This document shows positions 6,370 through 14,764 of a stretch of 21,172 nucleotides of DNA, one piece after another. The stretch spans positions 1-21,172 of the forward strand of contig JALQUL010000481.1 of the NCBI GenBank assembly GCA_023260735.1. The letters are read 5' to 3'. The DNA comes from Limnohabitans sp. Its GTDB lineage: Bacteria > Pseudomonadota > Gammaproteobacteria > Burkholderiales > Burkholderiaceae_C. Position 1 is the stretch's first letter; every line of letters begins with the position of its first letter. The notes under the pieces were generated by a model, which saw nothing but the letters and a program-made list of their open reading frames with translations, was not told the origin of the DNA and did not search any database. The translations under genes and the position numbers were made by a program.

Positions 6370-8298
6370 ATGTCCCTTATTAAAATTTATCGCCCAGATA
6401 TAGACGGCTTAAGAGCTATAGCAGTTTCAATTGTGGTGGTGTTTCACGCTTTTCCTGCTCTTATACCTGCTGGGTTTATTGGTGTTGATATTTTTTTTGT
6501 GATTTCAGGATTTTTAATTACCGGCATTTTATTAGATGAGTTAACTGACGGCGTGACGTTAAAAGCCATGTTAGGGCAGTTTTATGTGCGCCGTATTAAA
6601 AGGATTTTTCCGACTTTATTAGTGGTGTTGTTGGCTACACTGCTAGCGGCTTGGTTTATTTTATTACCCGATGATTATAAAAAATTAGGCCAACAAACCA
6701 TGGCGGGACTTGGTTTTGTTTCTAATTTTTTATTTTGGCAACAAGCGGGCTATTTTGATGGCGCCTCCGATACCAAACCATTACTTCACTTATGGTCATT
6801 AGCTATAGAGGAGCAATTTTATATATTTTTCCCGCTTATTTTGCTGTTTTTTTATCGCAGAAAACTCAATTTAGCCAAAGCTTTGTGGTGGCTTTTTGTG
6901 GTGTCGGTGCTGATTAATTTATATTATGCAAGGCATAACTTAACCGCTGATTTTTATTCACCGTTAAGCCGTGCTTGGGAGTTATTAGCAGGTTCATTAA
7001 TAGCGGTATATGCAAGAAGACCTGGTTCCATAGCCGCTCATGATGGTAATCAAAAAATAAAAAATTGGGTTTCGGTAGGGGCAATTATTTTTCTAATAAT
7101 AGCCTTGTATTTAATTGATAAAAATAGAAAATTTCCAGGTTCATGGGCTTTGTTGCCAGTGGCGGTAGGGGTCGGATTTATTTTGGCGGGGCCTCAAAGC
7201 TGGCTCAATAAACATATCTTGGCAAGCAAACCCTTTGTCTGGGTGGGTTTAATTAGTTACCCACTGTATTTATGGCATTGGCCTTTATTGGTGTTGGGCC
7301 ATCATTATTATGGCATCGCTTTTGATTGGAAAATTAAACTCATTTGTATAGTATTGGCAGTGGTTTTATCTGCTTTGTGTTATTACTTTTTAGAAAAACC
7401 TATTCGTCTCGCAAAACAAGCAAGTGCCACTATCTTAAAAGTATTAATCGTGTTGGCCGTGGTAATTGCTTACCTTGGTTATAGTGTTTACAACAAAGAG
7501 GGGTATGCCAAAAGGTTCCCCACCATCATTAAACAAATTACTGCAGGTCAAGGACATTTGCAAGAGGGCTGGCGAGTTAATACCTGTATGTTAGAGACCG
7601 ATGTACCAGCATCTAGTTTTACCCCAGAATGTATTGAAACCAGCCCAAAACCACAAGTATTTTTATGGGGTGATTCGCATAATGCTTCGTTTTATCCGGG
7701 TATGTTGGCATTACAAAAATCGGGCCAATACTCATTTGCTTTATCGCAACGAACTGCAGCAGTGTGTCCGCCATTCATTATTTCAAAAATGAGACCTAAC
7801 TGTTCTGATGCCAACAATAGTACGCTAGAAGTGATTCGTCAAACCAAGCCAGAAATTGTAGTGTTATACAGTTTGTGGAATCATCATATGTATGATCTTA
7901 ATCAGTTGGCACCTACTGTGCAGGCACTTAAAGCGGCAGGTGTTAAAAAGGTAGTCATGATGGGATTACCAGTGATGTGGGAGGGTAGGCAAATTGACCA
8001 CGTATTGGCGCTTTGGCGTAAAGGACCACCGTTGGCTCAACCGCCGATTAGAAGTTGGTTAGGGGTGGGTAAAGATATGAAAAAGCTGGATGCTAAATAT
8101 GCCAAAGTGGCTGAACAAGCGGGTATCGAATATATTTCAATGCTCCAATTATTATGTAACGAAGAGGGGTGTTTAACACGGCCAGGTATTAACAGTACAG
8201 CCCCAATATCTTATGATTACGGTCATTTAACTGTGGCAGCGGCTACTTATGTGGCGCAGCAATTAGGTCCCAAAATACTTGAATTACCAAAGCAATAA
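6370..8298 (+). CDS. Acyltransferase-3 / SGNH O-acetyltransferase (OafA-like)
   Basis: This 642-residue protein has an N-terminal membrane acyltransferase-3 domain of about ten helices (residues 8-375) and a C-terminal SGNH hydrolase-like domain. RPDIDGLRAIAV and VVVFHAF near residues 9-27 carry the conserved Arg/His region, followed by GVDIFFVISGFLIT. In the SGNH domain GDSH (434-437) holds the nucleophile Ser436, and D616-Y-G-H619 completes the triad. Such two-domain proteins O-acetylate surface polysaccharides, LPS or peptidoglycan on the periplasmic side using cytoplasmic acetyl-CoA. Given the neighbours, the acceptor is probably the glycan made by this locus. No Shine-Dalgarno is visible before the ATG. 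A 169-base gap with dyads follows. Confidence 0.92.
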   Translation: MSLIKIYRPDIDGLRAIAVSIVVVFHAFPALIPAGFIGVDIFFVISGFLITGILLDELTDGVTLKAMLGQFYVRRIKRIFPTLLVVLLATLLAAWFILLPDDYKKLGQQTMAGLGFVSNFLFWQQAGYFDGASDTKPLLHLWSLAIEEQFYIFFPLILLFFYRRKLNLAKALWWLFVVSVLINLYYARHNLTADFYSPLSRAWELLAGSLIAVYARRPGSIAAHDGNQKIKNWVSVGAIIFLIIALYLIDKNRKFPGSWALLPVAVGVGFILAGPQSWLNKHILASKPFVWVGLISYPLYLWHWPLLVLGHHYYGIAFDWKIKLICIVLAVVLSALCYYFLEKPIRLAKQASATILKVLIVLAVVIAYLGYSVYNKEGYAKRFPTIIKQITAGQGHLQEGWRVNTCMLETDVPASSFTPECIETSPKPQVFLWGDSHNASFYPGMLALQKSGQYSFALSQRTAAVCPPFIISKMRPNCSDANNSTLEVIRQTKPEIVVLYSLWNHHMYDLNQLAPTVQALKAAGVKKVVMMGLPVMWEGRQIDHVLALWRKGPPLAQPPIRSWLGVGKDMKKLDAKYAKVAEQAGIEYISMLQLLCNEEGCLTRPGINSTAPISYDYGHLTVAAATYVAQQLGPKILELPKQ

Positions 8299-8467
8299 GA
8301 TAGTTACTAACAAAAAACAGACAAGACTAGAGTCTTATGGCAAAAATCCAAAATAGAAATGTTCAAATTAATATTTTTGGGTTTTTGTCCACTGACTTCG
8401 TCTTACAATCGTTAAAAATAGATTGTCTTAAAAAATCTTGTTATATTTGAAAAGAAAAATATTCACC
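8299..8467 (+). other. Intra-locus gap with AT-rich dyads
   Basis: This is the largest gap inside the glycan block. It contains a short hairpin AAGAC-TAGA-GTCTT (8323-8336), a long AT-rich dyad (8341-8354 with 8373-8387, one G-U and one bulge) and ACAATC-10 bases-GATTGT (8405-8426). It may separate the first two genes from a second transcription unit starting with the sugar dehydrogenase. No clear -35/-10 pair or U-run after a GC-rich stem was found. Confidence 0.5.
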
Positions 8468-9751
8468 ATGAATCGTAAAATTGCCGTTATTGGCCTAGGT
8501 TATGTAGGTCTTCCAGTTGCTGTAGCCTTTGGTCAAACGCACCCCGTAGTAGGTTTTGATATTAAATCGGCCCGAATTGCTGAATTAAAAGCGGGCCACG
8601 ATAGTACCGAAGAAGTTTTGCCAGCTGACTTAGCAAAAGCCAATATTCAGTACACTGATCAAATCGAAGATTTAAAAAAATGCGATTTTTTTATTATTGC
8701 AGTTCCTACTCCAGTTGATAGCGGCAACAAACCCGATTTATCGCCTTTAATTGGTGCGTCCAGGTCGGTGGGTAAAGCGCTTAAAAAAGGCGATATTGTG
8801 GTTTACGAATCGACAGTGTACCCAGGAGCCACTGAAGAAGACTGTGTGCCCGTACTCGAAAAAGAATCAGGCCTCAAGTTTGGTATTGATTTCACAGTGG
8901 GTTATAGCCCCGAGCGTATTAACCCAGGTGATAAAGAGCATACTTTTACTAAAATTAAAAAAATTGTGTCTGGTTCCGATGCTGCCACTTTAGAAATTGT
9001 AGCCGACGTTTATGCATCTGTCGTGGTGGCCGGTGTACATAGAGCTAGCTCAATTAAAGTAGCCGAAGCAGCTAAAGTAATTGAAAACACCCAGCGTGAT
9101 TTAAACATTGCTCTCATGAATGAGCTCGCAGTTATTTTTAAACGCATGGACATTGATACTCAAGAAGTACTCGATGCCGCAGGTAGCAAATGGAACTTTA
9201 TGCCATTTAAACCAGGTTTGGTGGGTGGTCACTGTATTGGTGTGGACCCGTATTACCTTACTCATAAGGCCGAAAAATTAGGCTATATACCGCAGGTTAT
9301 TTTGGCTGGTCGCCGCATCAATGACAACATGGGCCGATTTGTCGCTCGTAACACCATTAAAACCATGATTGCTAAAGGCATTGACGTGTCTCAATCAACG
9401 ATTGGTATATTGGGCATTACCTTTAAAGAAAATTGCCCCGATATTCGTAACTCTAAGGTCATTGATATTATTCGTGAGTTACAAGATTATGGCGTTAATG
9501 TGGTGGTAGCTGACCCTCATGCCGATAGCGCAGACGTAGAACATGAATATAACTTGCCCTTAAGCCCTATTAATGCAGAGCATCAAGTCGATGCTTTAGT
9601 AGTGGCGGTTTCACACACCGAATACCGCAATTTAAATGCTCAGCAATTACGTGATATGGTGAAAGGGAATAACCCCGTTATTGTGGATGTGAAATGTATT
9701 CAACCCCGTGCAGCCCTAGAGGCAGTCGGTTTTCATGTTTGGCGTCTGTAA
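8468..9751 (+). CDS. tviB: UDP-N-acetyl-hexosamine 6-dehydrogenase, TviB/WbpO type
   Basis: This 427-residue cytoplasmic enzyme oxidises C6 of UDP-GlcNAc (or UDP-GalNAc) twice with NAD+ to give the uronic acid. GLGYVG (9-14) is the N-terminal NAD motif. VYESTVYPG and YSPERINPGD follow, and the catalytic Cys256 is in GGHCIGVDPYYL. The helix segment VAEAAKVIENTQRDLNIALMNE carries the substrate-binding region. These blocks read like Salmonella TviB and Pseudomonas WbpO. Context with WlbA, WbpD and WbpE homologues favours UDP-GlcNAc as substrate. The start at 8468 was chosen because MNRKIAVIGLGYVG fits the family; the frame extends to a TTG at 8438. Only a weak AAAAGAAAA purine stretch precedes it. 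Confidence 0.93.
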   Translation: MNRKIAVIGLGYVGLPVAVAFGQTHPVVGFDIKSARIAELKAGHDSTEEVLPADLAKANIQYTDQIEDLKKCDFFIIAVPTPVDSGNKPDLSPLIGASRSVGKALKKGDIVVYESTVYPGATEEDCVPVLEKESGLKFGIDFTVGYSPERINPGDKEHTFTKIKKIVSGSDAATLEIVADVYASVVVAGVHRASSIKVAEAAKVIENTQRDLNIALMNELAVIFKRMDIDTQEVLDAAGSKWNFMPFKPGLVGGHCIGVDPYYLTHKAEKLGYIPQVILAGRRINDNMGRFVARNTIKTMIAKGIDVSQSTIGILGITFKENCPDIRNSKVIDIIRELQDYGVNVVVADPHADSADVEHEYNLPLSPINAEHQVDALVVAVSHTEYRNLNAQQLRDMVKGNNPVIVDVKCIQPRAALEAVGFHVWRL

Positions 9752-9801
9752 TCGCTAACCAAAATATTCAAGCTATTTTTCAATTTAATACTGACTCCTC
9801 C

Positions 9802-10863
9802 ATGTTTGCAACTCAAGCTATCACCGACCGTAAAATCCGATTTGCCCTTGTAGGATGTGGTCGCATTTCTAACAACCATATCGACTCCATTAGCCAACAT
9901 TCAGAGGTGGCAGAGTTAGTTGACGTTTGTGATATCAACCCAGAGGCTTTAGCCAAAACAGTTGCAAAAACAGGCGCAAAAGGTCACAGCAGTTTATCTG
10001 CTTTATTAGCAAGTACCACTGCCGATTGCGTGATTCTAACTACGCCTAGTGGCTTGCATCCTAATCAGGCTATTGCGGTGGCCAATACGGGTCGGCATGT
10101 GTTATCAGAAAAACCCATGGCAACCAATTTTGAAGATGGTCTTGCTATGGTCAAGGCTTGTGAGCAAGCGGGAGTGCATTTATTTGTAGTCAAACAAAAT
10201 CGTAAAAATGCTACTTTGCAATTGCTCAAACAAGCAGTAGAGAAAAAGCGTTTTGGTCGCATTTATATGGTCACCTTAAATGTGTTTTGGCAACGTCCAC
10301 AGCAAGGGTATTACGATCAAGCAGATTGGCGTGGCACCTGGAACTTAGACGGTGGTGCACTCATGAACCAAGCCAGTCATTATGTTGATTTATTAGAGTG
10401 GTTGATTGGCCCCATTGATTCATTACATGCCTACACCGCTACTTTAGCGCGTGACATAGAAGCAGAAGACACTGCCGTCATGAGCGTAAAATGGCGTAAT
10501 GGGGCTTTGGGTTCACTCAATTGCACCATGCTTACCTATCCCAAAAACCTAGAAGGCTCAATTACGATTTTGGGCGAAAAAGGCACAGTACGGGTAGGAG
10601 GTGTTGCGGTCAATGAAATCCAAGAATGGAATTTTCAAGATGCCGATCCAGCAGACGAACAAATTGCTCATGCCAACTACGAGACCACCTCGGTTTATGG
10701 TTTTGGTCATCCACTTTATTACCAAAACGTGATTGAAACCCTACAAGGCAAAGCTATACCCGATGTAGATGGCCGTGAAGGTTTAAAGTCGCTTGAGGTG
10801 TTAATAGCCGCTTATCGCTCTGCCAGAGATGGCGTACAAGTGGGCTTACCCTTGCACTTATAA
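9802..10863 (+). CDS. wlbA: UDP-GlcNAcA 3-dehydrogenase, WlbA/WbpB type (Gfo/Idh/MocA family)
   Basis: This 353-residue Gfo/Idh/MocA oxidoreductase oxidises C3 of UDP-GlcNAc uronic acid to the 3-keto sugar, the second step to diacetamido-uronic acid. The Rossmann motif is ALVGCGRIS with Gly18 and Gly20. The family EKP motif is at 103-105, and MNQASHYVDLLEW contains His193. Stretches such as VVKQNRKNATLQLLK and TYPKNLEGSITILGEKGTV read like Bordetella WlbA. Characterised homologues recycle bound NAD with 2-oxoglutarate and work with a WbpE partner. An ATG at 9694 in the same frame would overlap the preceding gene by 58 bases. The ATG at 9802, just before the conserved fold, is more natural although no Shine-Dalgarno is seen. 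Confidence 0.93.
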   Translation: MFATQAITDRKIRFALVGCGRISNNHIDSISQHSEVAELVDVCDINPEALAKTVAKTGAKGHSSLSALLASTTADCVILTTPSGLHPNQAIAVANTGRHVLSEKPMATNFEDGLAMVKACEQAGVHLFVVKQNRKNATLQLLKQAVEKKRFGRIYMVTLNVFWQRPQQGYYDQADWRGTWNLDGGALMNQASHYVDLLEWLIGPIDSLHAYTATLARDIEAEDTAVMSVKWRNGALGSLNCTMLTYPKNLEGSITILGEKGTVRVGGVAVNEIQEWNFQDADPADEQIAHANYETTSVYGFGHPLYYQNVIETLQGKAIPDVDGREGLKSLEVLIAAYRSARDGVQVGLPLHL

Positions 10864-10909
10864 AATTTCAAATTCTTATTCACTTTTTAACACTATATAG
10901 CAACACCCT

Positions 10910-11512
10910 ATGTCAGACACTAGTGCTACTCTCGCCTATACCGTTCATCCTACCGCTATTGTTGATGAAGGCGCACAAATTGGTGCTGGTTCTAGAGTTT
11001 GGCATTGGGTGCATATTAGTGCCAAGGCCGTAATTGGTGAGAAATGTTCATTTGGTCAAAATGTTTTTATTGGTAATGATGTAGTCATTGGCAATAATGT
11101 CAAAATTCAAAACAATGTTTCGGTTTACGATGCGGTTACCCTAGAGGACGATGTTTTTTGTGGTCCTAGCATGGTGTTTACCAATGTCTATAACCCGCGC
11201 TCTGCCGTTACACGTAAAGATGAGTACTTGCGTACCTTAATCAAAAAAGGGGCCACCTTAGGGGCCAATAGTACGATTGTCTGCGGTACTACGGTAGGTG
11301 CCTATGCATTTGTAGGGGCGGGTGCTGTCATTAAAAAAGATGTCCCAGATTACGCTTTAATGGTGGGGGTGCCTGCCAAACAAATTGGCTGGATGAGTCA
11401 ATTTGGTGAACGTCTAGATTTACCTTTAACCGGCAATGCCACTTGTACTTGTTTGCACACTGGTACTGTTTATGAGTTAAAAAATAATCAAGTAACGATT
11501 AAAACCAGCTAA
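10910..11512 (+). CDS. wlbB: UDP-GlcNAc3NA N-acetyltransferase, WbpD/WlbB type
   Basis: This 200-residue left-handed beta-helix acetyltransferase uses acetyl-CoA to acetylate the 3-amino group of UDP-2-acetamido-3-amino-2,3-dideoxy-glucuronic acid, the last step of the diacetamido sugar. Hexapeptide repeats run from about residue 10 to 155 (for example AIVDEGAQIGAG, FIGNDVVIGNNVKIQ, GANSTIVCGTTVGAYAFVGAG). The insertion VFTNVYNPRSAVTRKDEY in the middle holds the residues that bind the sugar in WbpD/WlbB structures. Length matches the family (about 190). It sits directly after the 3-dehydrogenase, as in Bordetella wlbAB. No Shine-Dalgarno is seen before the ATG. Confidence 0.93.
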   Translation: MSDTSATLAYTVHPTAIVDEGAQIGAGSRVWHWVHISAKAVIGEKCSFGQNVFIGNDVVIGNNVKIQNNVSVYDAVTLEDDVFCGPSMVFTNVYNPRSAVTRKDEYLRTLIKKGATLGANSTIVCGTTVGAYAFVGAGAVIKKDVPDYALMVGVPAKQIGWMSQFGERLDLPLTGNATCTCLHTGTVYELKNNQVTIKTS

Positions 11513-11604
11513 TTGGCTTTTCGTATCAATGTTCTGTAAGTGTCATATTGGGTCTATTTATTTACAATAGAAACATTTTAAAAAATTTAAATCAGGTTGT
11601 TTAC

Positions 11605-12729
11605 ATGTCTCATCCCGCTATTCCATTTATTGACCTCAAAGCACAATACGTAGCCTTAAAACCATCAGTTGATAGTCGCATTCAAAAAGTGCTAGACCAT
11701 GGTCAATATATTATGGGCCCAGAGGTAAAAGAACTTGAAGCAGCACTAGAGAGTTATACCCAAGCTAAACATTGTATTACTGTCTCTAGTGGTACAGAGG
11801 CTTTATTAATCGCCTTAATGGCCCTTGGAGTTGGCCCTGGCGATGAAGTTATTACCACATCATTTACCTTTGCGGCCACTGCTGAAGTGATTGTATTGGT
11901 AGGCGCAAAACCTGTTTTTGTGGATATTGACCCAAGCACCTGCAATATTGACCCTACCCTTATCGAAGCCAAAATTACTCCCCGAACTAAAGCGATTATG
12001 CCAGTGAGTTTGTACGGACAAGCCGCCAACCTAGATGCTATTAACGAGATTGCAGCACGCCATGGTAATTTACCCGTCATTGAAGACGCCGCACAAAGTT
12101 TTGGAGCCACATCTAATGGGCGTAAAAGTTGTAATTTATCCAGTATTGGTTGCACTAGCTTTTTCCCCAGCAAACCATTAGGTTGCTACGGAGATGGCGG
12201 GGCTATTTTTACCAACGACGATGCCATTGCTCAGGCCTGCCGAGAAATTCGCGTACACGGACAAAGTAAACGTTACACCCATACCCGTGTAGGTGTGGGG
12301 GGCAGAATGGACACCTTGCAGTGTGCAGTGGTATTGGCCAAGCTAGAGCGCTTTGAGTGGGAAATTGCTCAGCGTATTGCACTGGGTCAACGTTATATTG
12401 AATTAATTCAACAAGTCAATATTCCGGTTAACCTGATTCGTGTAGAAGAGGGTAATGAGTGTGTGTGGGGGCAATTTACCATCATGCTAGATAACCGTGA
12501 AGCGGTACAGGCTAAGCTACAAGAGGCTGGCGTACCTACTGCAGTGCATTATCCTATTCCCATGAATCAACAACCCGCTTACGCCCATTTGTGTTGTCCT
12601 GATTGCACACCCTTGGCAGCTAAGGCTGGTCAAAGAGTCATGAGCTTACCGTTTAGTCCCGATATATCAGAGGCCATACAAGTGTATGTAGTGCAAGAGT
12701 TGGCTAAAGCGATAAGGTCGGTTTCCTAA
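11605..12729 (+). CDS. wlbC: UDP-3-keto-GlcNAcA aminotransferase, WbpE/WlbC type (DegT family)
   Basis: This 374-residue PLP-dependent DegT/DnrJ/EryC1 sugar aminotransferase transfers the amino group of glutamate to C3 of the keto-uronic acid, regenerating 2-oxoglutarate for the WlbA partner. IPFIDLKAQY opens the family fold, VSSGTEALLIAL binds PLP phosphate, PVIEDAAQSFGA carries the conserved Asp, and FFPSKPLGCYGDGGA has the Schiff-base Lys190. VGVGGRMDTLQ and HYPIPMNQQPAY are also typical. The frame is open back to a TTG at 11548, but the ATG at 11605 begins exactly at the family N-terminus and has AGG a few bases upstream. Its stop codon overlaps the amidotransferase start (TAATG). Confidence 0.93.
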   Translation: MSHPAIPFIDLKAQYVALKPSVDSRIQKVLDHGQYIMGPEVKELEAALESYTQAKHCITVSSGTEALLIALMALGVGPGDEVITTSFTFAATAEVIVLVGAKPVFVDIDPSTCNIDPTLIEAKITPRTKAIMPVSLYGQAANLDAINEIAARHGNLPVIEDAAQSFGATSNGRKSCNLSSIGCTSFFPSKPLGCYGDGGAIFTNDDAIAQACREIRVHGQSKRYTHTRVGVGGRMDTLQCAVVLAKLERFEWEIAQRIALGQRYIELIQQVNIPVNLIRVEEGNECVWGQFTIMLDNREAVQAKLQEAGVPTAVHYPIPMNQQPAYAHLCCPDCTPLAAKAGQRVMSLPFSPDISEAIQVYVVQELAKAIRSVS

Positions 12730-14735
12730 TGTGCGGCATTGCTGGAGTTTGGTGGTCACAAGCCCCCACTGCACTTCAGGTGCAGCAACGTATTGCTGCC
12801 TCACTGCACTGCATGCGTTACCGTGGCCCAGATGATGATGGCCGATTTATCCATCAATTCGGGAATGGCTTATTGGCCTTATTACATAAACGCCTATCGG
12901 TCATTGACTTAAGCGCAGGGGGTCATCAACCCAAGACCAGCTCGGATGGCCGTTACACCATTGTGTTTAACGGAGAAATTTACAATTACAAAGAATTACG
13001 AGCCCAACTCAAAAAACAAGGTAGAACTTTTTATTCGCAGTCCGATACAGAAGTTTTATTACAAGCGTGGATACATTGGGGCAGTGCTAGCTTAGCTTTA
13101 ATAGAGGGTATGTTTTCTTTTGTAGTCTTTGATCAAGAAGAAAAAACACTCACTGCTGTGCGCGATGCCTTTGGTATTAAGCCGCTGTTTTATTCGCATC
13201 AAGACGGCAATTTTATATTTGCTTCCGAGCTACCCGCCGTACAAGCTTTAATGGCCAAACCACCTGCCCTAGATTGGCAACGTAGTTATGATTATTTGGT
13301 ACATGGCGACTACGATAGTCAAGACCGTACTTTTTTAGAAGGTATTTTGCAATTACCCGCTGGCCATTTATTAGTGCTTGATCTTAAGCATAATGTAAAG
13401 CAAGGTGGTAATTTAAGTATTCGTTCTTGGTGGCAAGCTGATCTTACCGAAAAGCCTTTGTCCTTTGCCGATGCTACAGAACAACTCAGAGCTCAATTCT
13501 TAGATAATATCAAGTTGCATTTGCGTAGTGACGTGCCTTTAGGTGCTGCCTTATCGGGTGGCATAGACTCATCTGCAGTGGTGTGTGCGATGCGTTATGT
13601 GCAACCCGATGCGCCTTTGCACACCTTTAGTTTTATTGCCGAACCAGGCCCGCTTTCAGAAGAAAAATGGGTGGACCAAGTCAATCAGTATGTGCGAGCC
13701 ATTCCGCATAAAGTGTATGCCACTGGCAATGAGTTAATTCGCGATATAGATGAAATGATTGCGGCTCAAGGTGAGCCCTTTGGCAGTACTAGTATTTATG
13801 CCCAGTACCGAGTCTTTCAAGCTGCAAGGCATTCTGGTATTACCGTTACTCTAGATGGTCAGGGTGCAGATGAGTTATTAGCAGGTTATATCGGTTACCC
13901 TGGTCAACGAATTGCCAGTATGCTAGAGAGCGGCGAGTGGATGTTGGCTTGGCAGTTTGCCAAAGCATGGGGCACATGGCCCAATCGTAGTACAAAACAA
14001 GCTTTTATGCATTTTTTAAGTGCGGTACTGCCAAGCTCACTCAATCAAAAAGCCAGAAGCTTTATGGGTCGTACCCCCGAGCCAGAATGGTTGCAGTTAT
14101 CGGCATTAAAAGAGCGGGACGTGTTGATGCTATTGTCTTGGGATAATGGCGTAACAGGGCCCAAAGGACGACGAGTGATGGGGCAACTCGAAACTGCATT
14201 AACGACTAGAGGCTTACCAGGTTTATTGCGTCACGGAGACCGCAACTCTATGCATTTCTCGGTAGAGAGCCGTGTGCCATTTTTAACCTTGCCTATGGCT
14301 AATTTGTGTTTGTCATTGCCCGAGTCACATTTAATTAGTTATGCAGGCGAAACCAAAAGTGTTTTTAGAGCGGCAATGCGGGGTATAGTGCCAGATGAAA
14401 TTCTTGACCGTAAAGACAAAATAGGTTTTGCCACTCCCGAGTTAGCTTGGCTCAGGCAAGGTGCGCTACTATTTAAAGAGTGGTTAAAAGCCGCCGATGA
14501 CATTCCTCTCTTAAATGGTCCAGTATTGCGCGAGCAGTTCGATGAAATGTTAAGTGGCATAAGGCCATTTAGCTGGCAGGCATGGCGTTGGGTTAATTTT
14601 GTACGATGGTACAGTCTCACTTTTAATCCATCTAACTCTACTCAGAACATCAACACCATTGCCTCTATTAATAGCATTAACCGATTGAATTCACTTTATC
14701 CAAGCGATCAAGACAATTTTAATACATTGCTCTAA
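12729..14735 (+). CDS. asnB: AsnB-type glutamine-dependent amidotransferase (asparagine synthase family), probably glycan uronamide synthesis
   Basis: This 668-residue two-domain protein has an N-terminal class II glutaminase domain with nucleophile Cys2 (MCGIAG), YRGPDDDG and NGEIYNY. The C-terminal ATP-pyrophosphatase synthetase domain has the PP-loop LSGGIDSS (275-282). The family makes asparagine, but copies inside O-antigen and capsule loci are associated with converting hexuronic acids to uronamides. Translational coupling (TAATG) to the aminotransferase of a diacetamido-uronic acid pathway makes that role likely here. AAGG 11 bases upstream supports the start. Residues from about 632 on form an unusual Asn/Ser/Ile-rich tail after the last family-like segment (WRWVNFVRWYSLTF). 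The specific sugar substrate is inferred, not shown. Confidence 0.9.
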   Translation: MCGIAGVWWSQAPTALQVQQRIAASLHCMRYRGPDDDGRFIHQFGNGLLALLHKRLSVIDLSAGGHQPKTSSDGRYTIVFNGEIYNYKELRAQLKKQGRTFYSQSDTEVLLQAWIHWGSASLALIEGMFSFVVFDQEEKTLTAVRDAFGIKPLFYSHQDGNFIFASELPAVQALMAKPPALDWQRSYDYLVHGDYDSQDRTFLEGILQLPAGHLLVLDLKHNVKQGGNLSIRSWWQADLTEKPLSFADATEQLRAQFLDNIKLHLRSDVPLGAALSGGIDSSAVVCAMRYVQPDAPLHTFSFIAEPGPLSEEKWVDQVNQYVRAIPHKVYATGNELIRDIDEMIAAQGEPFGSTSIYAQYRVFQAARHSGITVTLDGQGADELLAGYIGYPGQRIASMLESGEWMLAWQFAKAWGTWPNRSTKQAFMHFLSAVLPSSLNQKARSFMGRTPEPEWLQLSALKERDVLMLLSWDNGVTGPKGRRVMGQLETALTTRGLPGLLRHGDRNSMHFSVESRVPFLTLPMANLCLSLPESHLISYAGETKSVFRAAMRGIVPDEILDRKDKIGFATPELAWLRQGALLFKEWLKAADDIPLLNGPVLREQFDEMLSGIRPFSWQAWRWVNFVRWYSLTFNPSNSTQNINTIASINSINRLNSLYPSDQDNFNTLL

Positions 14736-14764
14736 AGTTTTTTCTATTACTACTATTTTGATGA

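Noticed and set aside
8438..8467. Longer N-terminus of the TviB-type enzyme from a TTG; similar TTG extensions at 11548 and 1792, and an ATG extension at 9694
   Set aside because: The added residues do not match the families, and the downstream ATGs coincide with family N-termini.
11754..12173. 139-codon open frame on the minus strand inside the aminotransferase gene
   Set aside because: It is antisense to a gene with intact DegT motifs; its translation shows no family features and it has no ribosome-binding site or gene context.
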